From assembly GCF_001192835.1 (NCBI RefSeq), contig NZ_DF968182.1, positions 194,349 to 258,348 on the forward strand: a stretch of DNA of 64,000 bases. The letters are read 5' to 3'. The notes below the pieces were generated by a model. The model was not told the origin of the DNA and did no database searches. It saw only the letters and a program-made list of their open reading frames with translations. The stretch is from Lentimicrobium saccharophilum (GTDB taxonomy: Bacteria; Bacteroidota; Bacteroidia; Bacteroidales; Lentimicrobiaceae). A program made the position numbers and the translations under genes. Shown here piece after piece: positions 46,818-55,840 of the stretch (position 1 is its first letter; each line of letters starts with the position of its first letter).

Positions 46818-48584
46818 TTACTTGACAAATGCTTTTACAAGAATGGCAGTGCCCCCGCCTTCATTGACAAGGGTAATAAAACCGGCAGCGGCCGGAACCA
46901 CAAAGGTTTCGGCATAATTAAAATGCATGGTAATTCCGTTGTGCGAGGTGAGCGAAACCCGGCTGCCTTCCACCAGGCTGAAGACCATGAACTTTCCTTC
47001 GGTGGGTATTACAACCGTGGATTTCAGATGAATGCGGTGCACATCGTACAAGTGGTCGGGATGTGTTTTCAGATGAAACAGACTGTGTGCTTTGTCTTCG
47101 CGGATGAGTGCAGGCCGGCACACCAGTTCCTGCTCCACTTTTGCTCCCCGGCGGTCGAAACATAGGTTCTCCATGGCCCGTTTGATGTTGAGCGGACGGG
47201 GTTTCCCATCGAGGTCGGGGCGAACCCAGTCGTACATTTTGAAAGTAAAGATATAGGGTGTGGAGCTGATTTCAAGCACCATATTGTTTTTTCCCGAGGC
47301 ATGCACAGTTCCGGGAGGAATAAGAAAAAGATCGTGTTTGCTTGCAGGCAGCTTTTTTACGTACTTTTCTATGTCTAATTCGCGGTTTTCCTGATAACTT
47401 TCACTGAGCGCCAGTTCAAAGGCCTCAGGATTAATATCTTCCTGAAAGCCAAGATACACCGTTGCATCTTCAGCAGCATCCAGAATGTAATAGGTTTCTT
47501 CCTGTGTAAAGTTTTCGTTGAAATGTTTTTTGGTATACTCCTTATGCGGATGGCACTGCACCGACAGGTTTCCCCCACTGAAGGTGTCGAGGAAATCAAA
47601 ACGTATGGGGAAATCGGTTCCAAATTCCTGGTATGCATCGCCCAGAACGGCTTCAGCTTCGAGAAACATCAGGGTGTCAAAGGATACCTCAAGCAGGGAG
47701 TTGTTGTGGGAGAGCAGCAAACCGTTTTCGGGAACAATCAGCTCGAAGGACCAGGCATAATTAGGCACTTCCCGATTAAGACCATCAATATTTCGCAACA
47801 TCCAGTCGCCTCCCCATGTGCCGGGCTCAAACCACGGCCTCACCCTGAAAACATTCTTACTCAGGCTTTTTATGGCTTTGCGGAGATGTGTGCCTTTGAT
47901 CCAGGTAATCTCATCCGGGCGCTGGGCATCAATAACTATGTCAACCGAAGGCAACAGCGACTGCTTGTGGCGGTTGAGTACCACCCAATCCACAAAATAG
48001 AACTGTTTATACATCGCTTTGGGGTCAACCGGATTTTGCCGGCCCAGGTTGGAGACTGCTCCTGCCCTTGCCCTGAACTGAAGTTCGTTTTTGGGAAGGT
48101 CGGCGTACACAGTAAAACCCTTCAATCCGCAAAGGCTGGCACCACAGCCATACACAACGGTAATGGCTGCTAAATCATCGTTATTAATTGCAGTGAGTTT
48201 TCGGGCATCGAAAAAATCGCTCAGCGCTAAGGTAGTCCGGGTTCCGAACAGCGGGTCGTCACCTCCCAGAAAAGGAGCTGTAAGGTTGCTGATTTCCGTT
48301 TCCGGAAGCATAGCTTCATAAATATCAATCCAGGAGGAGCTTATATTCTGCTCTTCAAAAAGCCGGATGAGTTGTTTTTTGATATCCTTAAAAAACACGC
48401 CAATGTAGCCATCGAGCAGAACCACCCGGTGTTTCATCAGTTCGGCGGCAAGTGTTGTAAAACCTGTACAAATTTCGCCTTCAGGCAATGGGTGGGCAGG
48501 GTAAATGTCATAGCTGCCCGGTGTTGTTCCCGGATGCTGAAGGGGAAGAAGGTACTGAGCGGTTCTTCTATGGGAGCCGGCCAT
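46818..48584 (-). CDS. manA: Class I mannose-6-phosphate isomerase with N-terminal fused domain
   Basis: 588 residues. The C-terminal half is a type I phosphomannose isomerase: FSGGNLSVQCHPHKEY (zinc His), ETYYILDA with the zinc Glu, and IPPGTVHASG with another His. The N-terminal part (about 1-230) is extra; it has regular sheet/helix patterns (KHRVVLLDGYIGVFFKDI, VVYGCGASLCGLKG, ELQFRARAGAVSNLG, FYFVDWVVLNRHK) and looks like a degenerate nucleoside-kinase-like fold without a P-loop. Converts mannose-6-phosphate to fructose-6-phosphate. The ATG overlaps the upstream permease stop by one base (TAATG). Confidence 0.85.
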   Translation of the reverse strand: MAGSHRRTAQYLLPLQHPGTTPGSYDIYPAHPLPEGEICTGFTTLAAELMKHRVVLLDGYIGVFFKDIKKQLIRLFEEQNISSSWIDIYEAMLPETEISNLTAPFLGGDDPLFGTRTTLALSDFFDARKLTAINNDDLAAITVVYGCGASLCGLKGFTVYADLPKNELQFRARAGAVSNLGRQNPVDPKAMYKQFYFVDWVVLNRHKQSLLPSVDIVIDAQRPDEITWIKGTHLRKAIKSLSKNVFRVRPWFEPGTWGGDWMLRNIDGLNREVPNYAWSFELIVPENGLLLSHNNSLLEVSFDTLMFLEAEAVLGDAYQEFGTDFPIRFDFLDTFSGGNLSVQCHPHKEYTKKHFNENFTQEETYYILDAAEDATVYLGFQEDINPEAFELALSESYQENRELDIEKYVKKLPASKHDLFLIPPGTVHASGKNNMVLEISSTPYIFTFKMYDWVRPDLDGKPRPLNIKRAMENLCFDRRGAKVEQELVCRPALIREDKAHSLFHLKTHPDHLYDVHRIHLKSTVVIPTEGKFMVFSLVEGSRVSLTSHNGITMHFNYAETFVVPAAAGFITLVNEGGGTAILVKAFVK

Positions 48585-49078
48585 TATCGGGTATTTTTCT
48601 TTGTGAATTCATAAAATGCGAGAAAAACGAGGAAAGCAGCACATGCCGCCAGCACCATCATGCCGCCCGAAACCCCTGAAACATCGGTAAACCAGCCAGC
48701 CAGCGGAGGCACAAACGCACCCCCCGAAACAGCCATAATCATCAGCCCTGAGATTTCGTTGTTGCGTCCGGAGTAACGGGCAACTGTACCTGCAAATATG
48801 AGCGGGAAGATATTGGCGGCTGCCAGGCCAATGGCAAACATCAGCGAAAGGGCAACTGCGGCGGTGGGTGCAAATATCAGTGAAACGATAAGCACGAGGG
48901 TAAGTACAGCAGACGACAGCAGAAATTTTCCCGGATTGAAGCGGGTAAGCAGCATGGCGCCGGCAAATGTCCCTAACATTTTACCAAAGAAATAGAGGCT
49001 GCGCCCTTGTTTGGCTGGTTCGGGGTCCATGCCCAGCTTTTCCATCAAAAACTGGCCTGAAGTGGAGTTAATTCCCAC
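48584..49078 (-). pseudogene. MFS sugar permease, C-terminal half (split by IS)
   Basis: 164 codons of the C-terminal half of a FucP/NagP-like major facilitator (GINSTSGQFLMEKLGMDPE, FFGKMLGTFAGAMLLTRF, NIFPLIFAGTVARYSGRNNEISGLMIMAVSGGAFVPPL). It starts at the insertion point as VGINSTSG. The stop is shared with the manA start. It lacks helices 1-6 and any start signal, so it cannot give a functional carrier alone. Joining it with the half at 50646-51320 after removal of the IS and one target copy restores one frame of 387 codons. Confidence 0.9.
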
Positions 49079-50657
49079 ATCAATCCGTAACTTTTCAACA
49101 ATACGTAATATTTATTAACAAAAGGCCTGATTTGCTTGACATTTCAGGTTTTTTAGTGTTACTTTGATATTACGTAAATACGTTACATTATGGTTTTACA
49201 TCCAGAGTGGGCAACCCGCCACAAACGTAAAGGAACTGAGCTTAGACTGCTCAACGGTCATTACTACCTCTATGAGGTTAGCAGTAAATGGAACCCGGAG
49301 AAAAAGAGACCCCAAAAGATTACTGGAAAACTCCTGGGAAAGATTACTGAGGAAGACGGTTTTGTTATGTCCGATAAAGACCGGCTTCGAACAAAAGAAC
49401 CCATGATTTCTCACCTCTCGGTTAAGGAATATGGAGTTACTCATTTTATTACAGAGATATTGGAGCAATATCCAAAACTTCTGCAAAAACACTTCCCCTT
49501 ACATTGGCAAACGATCATGGCTCTTGCCTATGGCCGGATACTTCACCAGGCGCCATTAAAAAACATGGCATTTCATTTTCAACACAGCTTTTTATCCGAG
49601 CTATATACAGATACAACTCTGTCAGCCAAAGAACTTGGATGGGTTTTGCGTGAACTTGGCAATAGCCGAAGCGATATTGTGGCGTTTTTCAGAGAATTTA
49701 GCAAAGCCAACGACTGTATTCTGTTTGATGGCACCGACATTAATTCGTGCTCGGAAAAGATTGGCATAAATAAGAATGGAAAGAGCAAAAAAGGGACTTA
49801 CGACAAACTTATCAACCTGATGTTTGTCTTCTCAGTTGGACAGCAGTTGCCAATATATTACCGGATCACACCAGGAAACATAAAAGATGTGAAGTCCTTC
49901 AAACTCTGCCTGAAGGAGAGTGGGGTAAAAGATGCCGTGATAATTGCTGATAAAGGGTTTTATTCCGAGAACAACGTTAATCAGTTGTATGGCGAAGGGC
50001 TAAAATTTATAATCCCCCTCAAACGTGATAGTTTGCGGATTGATTATTCAAAGATCAAGCAGACAGATAAACAGATTTTTGACAACTATTTCAAATTCGA
50101 AGACAGGTTTATCTGGCATTACACCATTCAATCAGGGCAATTCAATACAGTTGTTTATTTGGATCCGGAGTTGAAAACGAGAGAAGAACGTGATTTTCTT
50201 GACCGCATAGAAACATGCCCTAAAAAATTTACCATTGAGAAATTCCATCAAAAACAACACACTTTTGGTACCATCTCCTTACTGAACAACCTGGAGAAAA
50301 CCCCTAAAGAAATTTATGAAGACTATAAGAGCCGCGACCAAATCGAACTGATGATAGATACATTGAAAAATGTTGTCGAAGCAGATAGAAGTTATATGCA
50401 GGACGAGCAAGCCCTTGAAGGCTGGATGTTTATCAACTACATCAGTTTGCACTGGTACTACAAGTTATTCCACCTGCTCATCAAGAACAATCTCAACAAA
50501 GTGTATTCCCCGGCTGACTTTCTGAAAATACTAACCGAAGTGCGCAAAGTAAAAATCAACGAATCGTGGCATAATGCCGAGATCACACGGAAAACCGCTG
50601 ACCTGATCGGAAAAATTGGTGTGCATATTACGTAACTAAGAAAAGTTACGGATCAAT
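49079..50657 (+). mobile_element. IS1634-type insertion sequence with 6-bp target duplication ATCAAT
   Basis: The element spans 49085-50651 (1567 bp) and is flanked by ATCAAT at 49079-49084 and 50652-50657. Both ends read CCGTAACTTTTC inwards, with a further shared TACGTAATAT a few bases in. One intact transposase fills it. The insertion is in the opposite orientation to the permease it splits. Confidence 0.92.
49190..50635 (+). CDS. IS1634-family transposase
   Basis: 481 residues. DDE core: Asp in LFDGTDINSC, Asp in VIIADKGFYSENNV and Glu in YKSRDQIELMIDTLKN. N-terminal half carries the family's helical DNA-binding region (VKEYGVTHFITEIL, ALAYGRILHQAPLKNMAFHF). The frame is intact and begins with ATG, about 100 bases inside the left inverted repeat, so the element is likely functional. 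Confidence 0.92.
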   Translation: MVLHPEWATRHKRKGTELRLLNGHYYLYEVSSKWNPEKKRPQKITGKLLGKITEEDGFVMSDKDRLRTKEPMISHLSVKEYGVTHFITEILEQYPKLLQKHFPLHWQTIMALAYGRILHQAPLKNMAFHFQHSFLSELYTDTTLSAKELGWVLRELGNSRSDIVAFFREFSKANDCILFDGTDINSCSEKIGINKNGKSKKGTYDKLINLMFVFSVGQQLPIYYRITPGNIKDVKSFKLCLKESGVKDAVIIADKGFYSENNVNQLYGEGLKFIIPLKRDSLRIDYSKIKQTDKQIFDNYFKFEDRFIWHYTIQSGQFNTVVYLDPELKTREERDFLDRIETCPKKFTIEKFHQKQHTFGTISLLNNLEKTPKEIYEDYKSRDQIELMIDTLKNVVEADRSYMQDEQALEGWMFINYISLHWYYKLFHLLIKNNLNKVYSPADFLKILTEVRKVKINESWHNAEITRKTADLIGKIGVHIT

Positions 50658-51320
50658 ACCAACTACAAAAAAGATTCCGAGCACCATAAGGAGTATATAG
50701 GGAATGCTGAGCAACTGAAAAGCCGACCTGAAAGTAGCCCGTTCGGCGTTGGCCTGTATTTCAGCAACCGGTGTAAGATGCAGCCAGACAGCCGAGAGCA
50801 GCGAAATGGCACCAAAAACCAGAAACACTATTTTCCAGTTTCCGGTCTGCAAAGCGAAATAGCTGGCCACAAAGGGTGCAATCATGGAACCCAGCGCTTT
50901 TACAAACTGCGAAAAACTCAGGAAACTGGCACTGCGGCTTGCAGGAACTACTTCAATAAGCAAGGGGTTGGCAGACACCTGAAGTATGGTGTTGCCGATG
51001 CCCAGCAATACAAATCCAAGCAGCAGGGTGAGGAAAGTATAGTACAAAAACGGCAGCAGTAAACCGGCTGCAGTAACCAGCATCCCGATGTTTACCATAT
51101 TGCGTTTGCCAATGCGCTCCTGCAGCAGACCCACCGGCAACGACAATGCAAAAAACCACACAAACACAGCCATGGGAATCAGCTGAGCCAGGGTGTTGCT
51201 CACATTAAAGTCGTTGCGGGCATTGTCAACGCCTATGCCTACCAGATCGCAGAAACTCATTACGAAGAATGAGAAAAGCACCGGTATTACTGCTTTGTAG
51301 GAAATGTGTTGTTTTTCCAT
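50646..51320 (-). pseudogene. MFS sugar permease, N-terminal half (split by IS)
   Basis: 223 native codons of a FucP/NagP-like MFS carrier (MEKQHISYKAVIPVLFSFFVMSFCDLVGIGVDNARNDF; six to seven helices; GxRxGKRNMVNIG-type loop QERIGKRNMVNIG), ending VVGID at the insertion point, then one extra Pro codon and a TAA supplied by the IS terminal repeat. Sugar permeases of this family import hexoses by proton symport. In its operon it would import mannose or a related sugar released by the GH38 mannosidase. Confidence 0.9.
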
Positions 51321-51360
51321 TTTCAGGGATTTGTTTTCGGTATTTATCAGTTATTGTCAA

Positions 51361-52254
51361 TCAAAGGCACAGGCAGGCACTTCCGCTCAGGGCTGAATCT
51401 TCCTGATGCTGAGAAATATAAGTCTGTGTATTTACATTATGAAGTGTAAAGACATGCTGCATCTGTTCTCCGAAAAGGGGAAAAGCAGCGGAGATATTGC
51501 CACCAATCACCAGCCCTCCTGCATCAAAACCGAGCAGCCAGGGTGCCAGAAATTCGCCCAGCGCTTTGCCGAAATCCATAAAGATGCCGGCAACAAGTTC
51601 ATTATGCTCTGCTTGTTGTGCCAGTTCTTTCACCCCGGCAATGGTGTTGCCTGTAAGCCTGAGGTATTCCTTTAAAAACCAGCGGGTGGAAAACTGATCG
51701 TCGGCAATGCTGTTGCCTGCTGCGATATGGTACAGAAAACCATCATCCGGAATACCATATTTCCCGGCCACGGGCAAATGGTCTTTAATAAAGGTAGTGC
51801 CGAAGCCTGTGCCCAGGGTAATGGCCAGCAGGCGGCGGTGCGCAGCCACTTGTCCGGTATATGACTCACCTATGGCAAAACAGGCGGCATCGTTCTGAAA
51901 CCGGATTCTGAAATCCTTCGGCAGCTGAAAGCGGGCAAGCAGTTCCTCACGGATATTGACACCATAGAGTTGTTCAAATTTCCCGACATTTTCGAACCAG
52001 GCCACTCCACTTTCGTAGTCGAAAGGACCGGGCATAGCCATACCAATCCCGGCAAGCGAAGAAAGCGGAATCTCACCGGCTGCCTGAATAACGGACGATG
52101 CCCATTTATCCAGAATTTCGCCGGCAGGGGCATGGCAGTCAACCGCACTTCTAACGATTCTGCTTCCATCAAAGGAGTTGGTATGCAGGTCGAACAGTCT
52201 GCAGGTGATGTGTGTACCCCCGATATCGGAGCCAATGGCTGGTTTAATCATCAT
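51361..52254 (-). CDS. ROK-family sugar kinase
   Basis: 297 residues. ROK family marks: DIGGTHITCRLFD (phosphate 1 loop), GIGMAMPGPFD, NDAACFAIGE with the sugar-binding/catalytic Asp, and LGTGFGTTFI. The ROK zinc-binding Cys cluster is not apparent. Within this operon it would phosphorylate mannose or a related hexose, feeding the mannose-6-phosphate isomerase. It overlaps gntR by 11 bp, implying coupled translation. Confidence 0.88.
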   Translation of the reverse strand: MMIKPAIGSDIGGTHITCRLFDLHTNSFDGSRIVRSAVDCHAPAGEILDKWASSVIQAAGEIPLSSLAGIGMAMPGPFDYESGVAWFENVGKFEQLYGVNIREELLARFQLPKDFRIRFQNDAACFAIGESYTGQVAAHRRLLAITLGTGFGTTFIKDHLPVAGKYGIPDDGFLYHIAAGNSIADDQFSTRWFLKEYLRLTGNTIAGVKELAQQAEHNELVAGIFMDFGKALGEFLAPWLLGFDAGGLVIGGNISAAFPLFGEQMQHVFTLHNVNTQTYISQHQEDSALSGSACLCL

Positions 52255-52984
52255 GCCGGTGGATTTCGATGGTATAGGTGAATTTATCGGCGATATAAAA
52301 CCCTAAGTTGTATTCCACGGGCCTGTCGCCGGGGTCGGAAACAAAACGTTTCCTGAGCAATACCGGGTCTCCGGGATTGATTTTTAATCTTTTGGCAGTG
52401 ATGCTGCTTGCCCTGCGGGCGCTGATTTGTTCGCGCGATATTTTTACTACTGTGCTGAATTCCTTTTCGAGAAGTTCGTAAAGGGGCCGCGTAAAATCTG
52501 CTTCAGGGGTAATTCCGGTGCGGGGGTGAAAGTAGCTTTCAAAATACACAAACGGACCATCGGCATCACCACGGAGACGGCTGAGTTTCACTACCGGCGT
52601 ATCCGGCGAAATTCCGAAGAACTCTGACACTTTTTCACCGGCTTCAGTCCATACAGCTTCAACCTGATAATTAGTAAAAGCTATTCCCCTTTCATTCATT
52701 TCCTGTGTGAAGGAGTGCCAGCTGCTCAGGCGGGTGGTCATGGTTTTGGCAACTACTTTGGTACCAATGCCCTTTTTACGGACAATCAGCCCTTCGTACT
52801 CCAGTTTGTTGGTGGCCTGCCTTACGGTATTCCGGCTGATGCCCAGTTGCTTGGCAAGATCAACCTCTCGCGGAAGATATTCCCCGGCAATATACCGGGG
52901 CTGTTCAATCAGCCGGCGGAGTAAGGCTTCCACCTGCACATGCATGGGTATGGGGCTGTTGTGGTCAATCTGAATTTTTTCCAT
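52244..52984 (-). CDS. GntR-family (HutC-type, UTRA) transcriptional regulator
   Basis: 246 residues. N-terminal winged helix (about 10-75: VEALLRRLIEQ, YLPREVDLAKQLGISRNTVRQATNKLEYEGLIVRKKGIGT-like) and a UTRA effector domain (about 95-240: FGISPDTPVVKLSRLRG, YFESYFHPR, YELLEKEFS, PGDPVLLRKRF). UTRA members bind sugar phosphates or related small molecules. First gene of the mannoside cluster, so self-regulation is likely; a palindrome sits between its promoter box and start codon. Confidence 0.92.
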   Translation of the reverse strand: MEKIQIDHNSPIPMHVQVEALLRRLIEQPRYIAGEYLPREVDLAKQLGISRNTVRQATNKLEYEGLIVRKKGIGTKVVAKTMTTRLSSWHSFTQEMNERGIAFTNYQVEAVWTEAGEKVSEFFGISPDTPVVKLSRLRGDADGPFVYFESYFHPRTGITPEADFTRPLYELLEKEFSTVVKISREQISARRASSITAKRLKINPGDPVLLRKRFVSDPGDRPVEYNLGFYIADKFTYTIEIHRHDD

Positions 52985-52990
52985 TGTTCA

Positions 52991-53004
52991 TATGTTCAGA
53001 CATA
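52991..53004 (-). promoter_or_regulatory. Candidate GntR operator palindrome TATGTTCAGACATA
   Basis: Perfect 5-bp arms TATGT/ACATA around TCAG, 7 bases upstream of the gntR ATG and 4 bases from the end of the TACTTTTG -7 box. Occupancy would block transcription start, fitting autorepression. Confidence 0.55.
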
Positions 53005-53007
53005 TTG

Positions 53008-53015
53008 CAAAAGTA
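53008..53015 (-). promoter_or_regulatory. Candidate -7 box of the gntR-ROK-MFS-manA-GH38 operon (TACTTTTG)
   Basis: TAnnTTTG match on the minus strand, 24 bases before the ATG at 52984. No TTTG at the usual -33 spacing was seen. Confidence 0.5.
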
Positions 53016-53537
53016 AGTGATAATTTTCAATTTTAACGGGTTGCTGAATTTATTTTTTTTGACGGATTTTATATCAGGGATAGAGGACAAGGGTGTGTGA
53101 CAGGGTTGCTGGAAAATATGGTTTCATGCTGTTGATAAGGAATAGACTGCGGCTGAAGCGAACGAGCGCGAAACAAAAATGGAGTTGATTAAGACTCAAG
53201 GTTCTGTTTTTCAGTTCCGTAACATAAGTTAAAATAATAATCAATAACTACCTTTTAAATTCAGGAATACGGAACTTTTTTCAAAATTATCGGAAATACA
53301 GGCGCCATTTCATAGTTCCCGCTTCTCCTGAAAGATAGTTTTCATGGACGGAATAACCATTTTATCAATCTGGAAGCACTTTTCATAGCAAACTTATGTT
53401 TAACCCGGATACCAAGATGGAATTGACAGGATATAATATGCAGATGCCGATCCCGTTGATTATCTGGCTAAGCTATCCTGCTGATCTCATTTCTGATGGA
53501 AATACTGGACTTTCTTCATCACTCAGTAAAAAAAGGT

Positions 53538-53545
53538 TATTTTTG
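53538..53545 (+). promoter_or_regulatory. Candidate -7 box of the TlpA-like lipoprotein gene (TATTTTTG)
   Basis: TAnnTTTG match ending 21 bases before the ATG at 53566. Confidence 0.5.
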
Positions 53546-53565
53546 AAACCTAAAACAAAGTATTT

Positions 53566-54672
53566 ATGCATATGAAAAACCTGCTGCTTGTTGTACTTGC
53601 TGCTGTAGCGATGGCGGCCTGCAATAACCGTAAAAGTGATGAATTTATAATTAACGGCCTGGTTCAGGGTGAACAGCCCGGAGAGGTTTATCTCCAGAAG
53701 AGCAAGGACGGCCGTTTTGAAATTCTTGATACCGCCAAAGTCGAAAACGGCAGATTCACTTTCAGGGGAACCGTTTCAACTCCGGATATTTATTATATCG
53801 CGCTTGACGAAAACAAATACATATCTTTCTTTAACGAACCGGCTAAAGTAAATGTAACCTTTCATACCGACAGCCTGATGTCGCCAAAGGTGAGCGGATC
53901 AGCCTCAGATGTGCAATACCGGGAGTATTTGAAAATGCAGGAAGAGCAGCGTTCGGCCAAGATCGGGCTGTTCTCCGGATATAACGAAGCCAGCCGCAGC
54001 AACGATACGGCAAGAATGAAGGCCCTCGAAAAAGAGCTGGAGGCAATGGAGAAGGATCAGCTGGCGGTTGTCATCGATTACATCGGCAAAAACAGCAAAT
54101 CATTCGTTACGCCTTATATCGCGATGCGTCATTCTCATTATATGGAGCTGGAAGATATGGAAAAGGTACTTGCTACATTCGATAAAAGCATACTCCAATC
54201 GCCTTTTGCCGTGATGTTTGCCGACAGGATTGCCATTCTTCAGAATGTTGCCGTTGGTAAAACCGCTCCGGAGTTTACCATGAACAATCCCGACGGCCAG
54301 CCGGTTGCCCTCAGCCAGTTCAGGGGGAAGGTGGTACTGGTTGACTTCTGGGCCGCCTGGTGTGGTCCCTGCAGGGCCGAGAACCCCAATGTGGTGGCCG
54401 CCTATAAAAAGTTCAACAGTAAAGGATTTGATGTGCTGGGCGTGTCGCTCGACCGCGATAAAGAGTCGTGGCTCAAGGCCATTTCGGATGACAATCTCAC
54501 CTGGACACATGTGTCGGATCTGCAATACTGGCAGAATGCGGCTGCCAGGCTCTACGGGGTGAACTCCATCCCCTCCAATGTGCTGCTCGATCAGAATGGG
54601 GTGATCATTGCCCGGAACCTCAGGGGTGAAGATCTGCATAAGAAACTCGAAGAGTTGCTTGGCGCCGTCTGA
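53566..54672 (+). CDS. TlpA-like thioredoxin-fold lipoprotein with DUF4369 domain
   Basis: 368 residues. Lipoprotein signal (LAAVAMAAC, lipid Cys about residue 19), DUF4369-type N-terminal domain (about 28-130: FIINGLVQGEQPGEVYLQKSKDG-like), a helical linker rich in Glu/Lys, then an AhpC/TSA-TlpA thioredoxin domain with active site WCGPC (about 265-269), followed by cis-Pro in GVNSIPSNVLLD. Such proteins reduce disulphides in the periplasm, often for cytochrome or surface-protein maturation. An ATG three codons in (53572) is an alternative start. Confidence 0.9.
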   Translation: MHMKNLLLVVLAAVAMAACNNRKSDEFIINGLVQGEQPGEVYLQKSKDGRFEILDTAKVENGRFTFRGTVSTPDIYYIALDENKYISFFNEPAKVNVTFHTDSLMSPKVSGSASDVQYREYLKMQEEQRSAKIGLFSGYNEASRSNDTARMKALEKELEAMEKDQLAVVIDYIGKNSKSFVTPYIAMRHSHYMELEDMEKVLATFDKSILQSPFAVMFADRIAILQNVAVGKTAPEFTMNNPDGQPVALSQFRGKVVLVDFWAAWCGPCRAENPNVVAAYKKFNSKGFDVLGVSLDRDKESWLKAISDDNLTWTHVSDLQYWQNAAARLYGVNSIPSNVLLDQNGVIIARNLRGEDLHKKLEELLGAV

Positions 54673-54861
54673 GAAGGTTTCTTTGCAGTGAAACTGACTT
54701 TTTCAGGTTTCTGAAATTCTATTGGCGACTGTAAAACGGTTTTCTGAGTTTCATTCTCTTTTAATAATTCTTGCATCCGGCAACAACCGGTTGGGTTGCT
54801 CCGCCTTGGGCTGATGTTGTCTTAGAATGTCTGTAAGATTATTGAAAATGTTTTCACGGAT

Positions 54862-55707
54862 TTACAGGATGACGACCCGCTGAACTGACCGGATGCTGCC
54901 ATCTGAGATTACCAGAAGATAAATGCCTTTATTCCTGCTGAAGATCTGAAATCTGTTATCGGTTGATTTCCATGTGCCTGTTAATCTTCCATCGGTGGTG
55001 AGCATTGTAACAGTAACCGGTAATGAGAACCCGGAAAGGTCGATTCCGATATGACCGGCAGAGGGGTTAGGATAAACCCGCGGTGCAGGATTTGAATAGC
55101 TGATCCCCGTGGTACATTCGCCGTAAATATTTGTACCGTTTGAATTGAAGCAGAGCAGGGTGGTAGTATTTGCATACCAGGCAACATAGGAATAATTGAG
55201 TTCTATACCTCCGAAATGCACATCGCCTATCCCCTCTATCAAAAGCGGGCCTGATCCGTAGCATTCAAAATTCTGGAAGTGTATTCTTTTTCGCATGACT
55301 CCGCCGATCATTACCGAATCAACCATGTTTACCGTTTGATTCAGTGTCCCGTAAGGGTAATCGGGGCCATAGAACTCAAAACTATCGCCGGTTTCCAGTC
55401 CGTAGTCAAACAGCACACGGAGGTTGCCGGGGTCTTCGCCGCAGTAAACTTTCAGGCTGTCGGTAGTGATATAGACAGCGAAAGCATTGCCGTCGTATAA
55501 TTTATAGAAGGTATTTCCGTTGATCAGGGTATCTCCGTTGATCCAGTAAGTATTGTAAGTGGTGATATCCCAGAGCACTTCACCGCCATGTCCCCAGGCG
55601 ATGGAGTGATATTTGCGGTACCAGGAACCGTTATCTGGAAATACTCCCTGTGCCTGCGCTGTTGTTGTGAAAGCAATCAACATCAGCATGACGTTCAGGA
55701 TTTTCAT
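54862..55707 (-). CDS. T9SS-secreted protein of unknown function
   Basis: 281 residues: signal peptide (cleaved near TTAQAQ), a beta-rich body of about 190 residues with WYRKYHSIAWGHGGEVLWDI, ETGDSFEFYG and IEGIGDVHFGG (the last typical of a frequent Bacteroidota secreted domain), then a T9SS type A sorting domain (VYPNPSAGHIGIDLS, MLTTDGRLTGTW, NKGIYLLVISDG, RVVIL). It is monocistronic with its own promoter at 55758. Confidence 0.8.
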   Translation of the reverse strand: MKILNVMLMLIAFTTTAQAQGVFPDNGSWYRKYHSIAWGHGGEVLWDITTYNTYWINGDTLINGNTFYKLYDGNAFAVYITTDSLKVYCGEDPGNLRVLFDYGLETGDSFEFYGPDYPYGTLNQTVNMVDSVMIGGVMRKRIHFQNFECYGSGPLLIEGIGDVHFGGIELNYSYVAWYANTTTLLCFNSNGTNIYGECTTGISYSNPAPRVYPNPSAGHIGIDLSGFSLPVTVTMLTTDGRLTGTWKSTDNRFQIFSRNKGIYLLVISDGSIRSVQRVVIL

Positions 55708-55757
55708 CGGGAAATCTGCCGGGATTTGATGTTGCAGGCCTGTTCCGGCAGAAGCAT

Positions 55758-55787
55758 CAAATATACGGAAATATCAGTAATTAATCA
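55758..55787 (-). promoter_or_regulatory. Promoter of the T9SS gene at 54862 (TTG / TATATTTG)
   Basis: Minus strand TTG (55785-55787) and TATATTTG (55758-55765) with a 19-base spacer; leader about 50 bases to the ATG at 55707. Confidence 0.65.
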
Positions 55788-55840
55788 AGTATATAGCGCT
55801 GTTAAATAGTCTGTTCCGGTTGAAGTATTTAAATTTTCTG

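Larger units (their letters stand above)
52985..53565. other. 581-bp divergent intergenic region
   Basis: Holds the gntR operator and -7 box (52991-53015), the -7 box of the downstream lipoprotein gene (53538-53545), and a 9-bp inverted repeat AGTTCCGTA/TACGGAACT (53213-53221 and 53268-53276) enclosing an AT-rich loop. The rest has no recognised gene. Confidence 0.6.
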
